A stretch of 64,000 bases of DNA from Candidatus Saccharimonadota bacterium (lineage in GTDB: Bacteria > Patescibacteriota > Saccharimonadia > Saccharimonadales > Saccharimonadaceae), in contig JAQGHA010000013.1 of assembly GCA_028289065.1 (NCBI GenBank), positions 35,883 to 99,882 of the forward strand. Direction: 5' to 3'. The notes under the pieces are model-generated. The model ran no database searches, was not told the origin of the DNA, and saw only the letters and a list, made by a program, of their open reading frames with translations. Made by a program: the position numbers and the translations under genes. This document shows, one piece after another, positions 61,114 through 64,000 of this stretch. The number at the start of each line of letters is the position of its first letter. Position 1 is the first letter of the stretch.

Positions 61114-62229
61114 TCAAGAAGAGGCAGGGTCTAGTTCGCGGGTAGCATTCGTTAATTGCTGAATAAGCGTATTTACGCTTGATTGGGCTGCCTTATAGGC
61201 GATTCTCGCCTCTTCGTTGGCAGAAAGTTCTTTCAGTTGCTGCACAACCTCTGCGAGCTCATTTCGATCAATTGGTCGGCTATATGACTCTTTCAGGATA
61301 TTTTGAAGATGATCCATATGATCGCGCAAGTTTGGCGGGTTGATTACCATTTGATTGACCGCATCAACGTTCAAAAGTGCTTTGTTTAATTTTTCCGTTT
61401 CATCGATTGTTGTTTTTGCTGTTTCAATAGTAGTCGTGACAGGAGTGACATCTACAGCAGCTTCTTCACCCACAACAGATTTAAAGTTTTCATCTGCGTC
61501 GACTGCGAACTGTGTATGTTCGGCTAATTTTGTTTCAAGTATACGGGTATAATTTCTAATTTCGCTTATGGTTTGCTCGCCAATTCTCATACCAGCCTGC
61601 ATCGGTGTGTAAAGCTCATCAAAGGTCTGACTAATTTCGGTACGGATCGATTCTTCTGAAAAATCATCAAATTTATTAATAACTGTTTCTAGGCGCGATG
61701 TACAGTTTGCGATACCATCCAAAAAAGTACTTTCAGCTGAGCTGAAATCATCAGCGTGCTCACTTAAGCCATTGGCTGTAACGCGTAAGTCCTCGGCTAC
61801 GTCCATTCGAACGTTCAGTGATACGTTTTCAAATACATTTTTAGCACTCGTTATTGACGGGTCTTCAATACCGAAATTTTCTACCGGCGGTTCACCAATT
61901 TTCTGGGCTTCCTCTACAGAAAGCTGTTCCGCGCCAGTTTCTACAGCTTCAGATTCAATACTTAACGAGCGCTCATCTATCTCGTTTTCAAGTCCAAGAA
62001 TCTCACGGGCAACATCGCTTGGATTCCTTAGTAATCTCGAGGCAACGGCATCACGAGTCATAAAATCGGCCTTATCGGTAGTATAAACAGCAGCGTTAGG
62101 CTCTCCATCAAAGTGAACAATAATATCATCCCCATATTCAACGTTGTGCGCCGTCATCCACTCCACCACAGTACTATCGTCCGGTTGCGCAGTTCTAAGA
62201 TATTGCAGCTCAGAATCAGTTAAAGTCAC
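61114..62229 (-). CDS. Acidic helical hypothetical protein
   Basis: 371 residues, very acidic, mostly helical with coiled-coil tendency from ~130 on; no membrane segment or signal peptide; family not recognised. Residues ~1-60 may form a small alpha/beta domain. GTG start at 62229 without a clear ribosome site; the frame is open ~70 nt further upstream but offers no ATG. Lies 76 nt after a receiver gene and is probably in its operon. Confidence 0.68.
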   Translation of the reverse strand: MTLTDSELQYLRTAQPDDSTVVEWMTAHNVEYGDDIIVHFDGEPNAAVYTTDKADFMTRDAVASRLLRNPSDVAREILGLENEIDERSLSIESEAVETGAEQLSVEEAQKIGEPPVENFGIEDPSITSAKNVFENVSLNVRMDVAEDLRVTANGLSEHADDFSSAESTFLDGIANCTSRLETVINKFDDFSEESIRTEISQTFDELYTPMQAGMRIGEQTISEIRNYTRILETKLAEHTQFAVDADENFKSVVGEEAAVDVTPVTTTIETAKTTIDETEKLNKALLNVDAVNQMVINPPNLRDHMDHLQNILKESYSRPIDRNELAEVVQQLKELSANEEARIAYKAAQSSVNTLIQQLTNATRELDPASS

Positions 62230-62305
62230 TTCAACTGGTGGTTTTTTAATGTCTTCATTTTCTTCCGGAAACTGTTCGGTCGTATTTGTATTTTGTGGTA
62301 CCTAA

Positions 62306-62701
62306 TTAGGCGGATGGTTGTTCAGTGATTCCTAAGTGGAACCGGACTCGTTCGATAACGTCGCCAATTACTACCTGCGATTTGACTAAGTAATCATCAA
62401 CACCAAGTGATTCAGCCCGTTCTTTGTCCTTAGGTTGGCTGAGAGCAGTTAACATAACCACGTGAATATTATTGGTTTCAGGGGTGTTACGTAAAATATC
62501 GAGCACATCAAAACCGCTAATTTTCGGCATCATTGCATCAAGCAAAATTAGGTCAGGCTTAAAGCTAATAGCAGCCGATAAGGCTTCTTCACCGTTACCT
62601 ACCCATTTAGTTTCAAAATTTTCAATATCAAGCCGGGCGGTATACACATTCGCCAGTGCTACGTCGTCTTCTACAAGAAGGATTTTCTTTTTGGTATCCA
62701 T
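62306..62701 (-). CDS. CheY-like response regulator
   Basis: 131-residue stand-alone receiver with E11, D12, D13, phospho-acceptor Asp55 and the KSQ end like the receiver at 14341 (DAMMPKISGFDVLDILR against DVMMPKISGFDMLDILR). This likeness suggests duplication or a shared kinase. TACAAT (62716-62711) lies 9 nt before the ATG. No kinase is adjacent. Confidence 0.92.
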   Translation of the reverse strand: MDTKKKILLVEDDVALANVYTARLDIENFETKWVGNGEEALSAAISFKPDLILLDAMMPKISGFDVLDILRNTPETNNIHVVMLTALSQPKDKERAESLGVDDYLVKSQVVIGDVIERVRFHLGITEQPSA

Positions 62702-62761
62702 ATACGCTGTATTGTACTACGCCCATAAGTTAAGCACAAGCATCGCGACCCCTTGGGTTCG

Positions 62762-63958
62762 TTAGAAGCTGGCTTTGGCAGCATCAAGCTGCGGGTCGCG
62801 GCTGGCATTGATATCATCAATCGTACGAACCACGATTGTATCAGGGGTAATTCCCTTTTCAGAAATATTCAAACCGCTTGGAGTATACCACCTGGCCACA
62901 GTCACCTTTAGCATCGTACCTTCGCTCAGGCCAACTAATTTTTGCACGCTTCCCTTGCCGAATGATTTTTCACCCATCAACGTAGCGGCTTTATGGTCGT
63001 GCAAAGCTCCGGCCACAATTTCACTGGCGCTGGCACTACTAGAATTAATTAAAACAACCGTCGGCACACCGTTAAGGATTGGGCTACCGCCTGATTTCAA
63101 TTCATCGGTTACCTTGCCACTACGCTTTTCAGTGACTACTACTTGCTTATCCAGCCAAATACCGCCAACCTCTTGCGCCGCCGTTACATAGCCGCCACCA
63201 TTGCCCCGTAGGTCGAGTACAACACCCTTTACACCAGCAGCCTTAAACTCGGTTGCTAGTTTACGAGCCAAGCCACCCGTCTCGCCGTCGAAGCGCGAAA
63301 TCGTCATGACGCCTACGCCATTTACCACCGAGCCGTACACGCTTGGGTTATTCACTTCTTCGCGAGTGATTGTGAAATCTTTGGTTTCAACTTCACGCAA
63401 AACACTTAGCTTTACAGTCGTACCGGCATCACCACGAATTTTTGTGACAATTTCAGTGGTTGATTTATCTTTCACAGATTCGCCGTTCACGGCTGTCACG
63501 ATATCGTTAACCGCCACACCAGCCTTTTCCGCTGGGTTATCACGAAGCACCCGTACAACCGTTGGTAGGCCGTTACGAAGACTTAATTCAACGCCAATAC
63601 CACCACCGATGTTGCCACTTAAGCTATCGTCAAAGTCGGTCGACTCTTTTTTATTCATATATACCGTATATTGGTCGCCTAAGGCATCTACTAAGCCCCG
63701 GTTAGCGCCTTCAACTAGCTTCGCTTCATCAACATCACCATCGAAGTTGTCAGCCACCGCTTGGTAGGTAGCTTGTACCGACGACAGGTCCAACTGGTCT
63801 TTGCCAATCAGACTATTGAAGCCATTTGGCAATTGCCCGCTCAAGGCACCGGCGACATAGCCGATACCAGCTACAAAAATAAAACCTAAAATTAAAATTG
63901 GTGTTGGGACGCGGCTTTGTTTGAGCGTTTCGCGCCTGGATGGTACATGTTCGGCCAT
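62762..63958 (-). CDS. S41 C-terminal processing peptidase
   Basis: 398 residues. N-terminal membrane helix (~17-38), then a PDZ domain (GGGIGVELSLRNGLPTVVRVL...NDIVTAVNGESV) and the S41 protease core with catalytic Ser in NSSSASASEIVAGAL and Lys in SFGKGSVQ. Cleaves C-terminal ends of extracytoplasmic proteins. Start at 63958, the 13th codon of the longest frame, with GGGGAG 10 nt upstream. Confidence 0.92.
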   Translation of the reverse strand: MAEHVPSRRETLKQSRVPTPILILGFIFVAGIGYVAGALSGQLPNGFNSLIGKDQLDLSSVQATYQAVADNFDGDVDEAKLVEGANRGLVDALGDQYTVYMNKKESTDFDDSLSGNIGGGIGVELSLRNGLPTVVRVLRDNPAEKAGVAVNDIVTAVNGESVKDKSTTEIVTKIRGDAGTTVKLSVLREVETKDFTITREEVNNPSVYGSVVNGVGVMTISRFDGETGGLARKLATEFKAAGVKGVVLDLRGNGGGYVTAAQEVGGIWLDKQVVVTEKRSGKVTDELKSGGSPILNGVPTVVLINSSSASASEIVAGALHDHKAATLMGEKSFGKGSVQKLVGLSEGTMLKVTVARWYTPSGLNISEKGITPDTIVVRTIDDINASRDPQLDAAKASF

Positions 63959-64000
63959 TACTTTACAACTCCCCTGTCGTTCAAAAGATATCAATTACTT

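Noticed and set aside
62472..63767. Plus-strand frames opposite the receiver and S41 protease genes
   Set aside because: Antisense shadows of well-recognised proteins.
1..64000. UGA recoding to glycine as in Gracilibacteria
   Set aside because: TGA is used as a normal stop (for example 14281 and 33453) and no conserved protein needs read-through.
1..64000. CRISPR arrays, insertion sequences or prophage
   Set aside because: No regularly spaced repeats, transposase, integrase or phage structural genes were seen on either strand.

Overview
The window looks like a piece of a Candidatus Saccharibacteria (TM7) / Patescibacteria chromosome. This is an inference from gene content: a compact mraZ-rsmH-ftsL-ftsI-mraY-ftsW-murG-ftsQ cluster, a short MetK, a large VirD4/TraG-like ATPase with an N-terminal membrane anchor, a sigma-region-4 + HARE-HTH regulator, a TRM11-like methyltransferase, a eukaryote-type GlyRS and several two-component pairs. 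TGA is used as an ordinary stop (for example at 14281 and 33453), so the recoded Gracilibacteria/Absconditabacteria code does not apply. There is no insertion sequence, CRISPR array or rRNA; one tRNA (Glu, CTC) is present.

Layout. 1-2.1 kb: end of a sensor kinase, its receiver protein and a membrane protein. 2.2-8.5 kb: accessory stretch after tRNA-Glu (hypothetical genes, a DUF218 protein, a TauE/SafE permease, a coiled-coil protein). 8.5-29.9 kb: mostly housekeeping genes (SF2 helicase, polyprenyl synthase, kinase/regulator pair, RsuA-type pseudouridine synthase, Der, Pth, DprA, TopA, sigma4-HARE factor, T4SS-like ATPase), interrupted every few kb by single small genes of a different codon style. 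30-34.2 kb: hypotheticals, a SAM riboswitch with metK, and a cluster of tiny genes. 34.2-35 kb: AT-rich non-coding DNA. 35-43.4 kb: dcw cluster on the minus strand, headed by mraZ with its own operator repeats. 43.5-58 kb: minus-strand genes (HAD, YvcK, Pif1-like helicase, a KwaB-like DUF4868 protein with an unknown partner, RNase HI, GlyRS, RecO with a kinase/regulator pair, XseAB, a flippase-like membrane protein). 58-64 kb: tRNA methyltransferase-like protein, metalloprotease, long hairpin element, L27, receiver, S41 protease.

Two expression styles coexist. At least 22 AT-leaning genes, mostly core, have a -10 hexamer (TATAAT-like) only 6-11 nt before the start codon, which predicts leaderless or nearly leaderless mRNAs; this also fixes many start codons. 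In contrast about a dozen isolated small genes have C/G-ending codons, a -35/-10 promoter with 16-17 bp spacing, a real leader with a Shine-Dalgarno sequence, and usually a GC-rich terminator. They sit one at a time in the gaps between core genes and mostly resemble no family I recognise.

Non-coding signals I can support directly: an S-box riboswitch with a Shine-Dalgarno-sequestering switch before metK; three 10-bp-spaced MraZ boxes in the mraZ promoter; four perfect DnaA boxes, all intergenic; two 126-128 nt rod-like hairpin elements; a pseudoknot-containing region before dprA; and a repeat of the tRNA-Glu 3' end plus terminator flanking one hypothetical gene.
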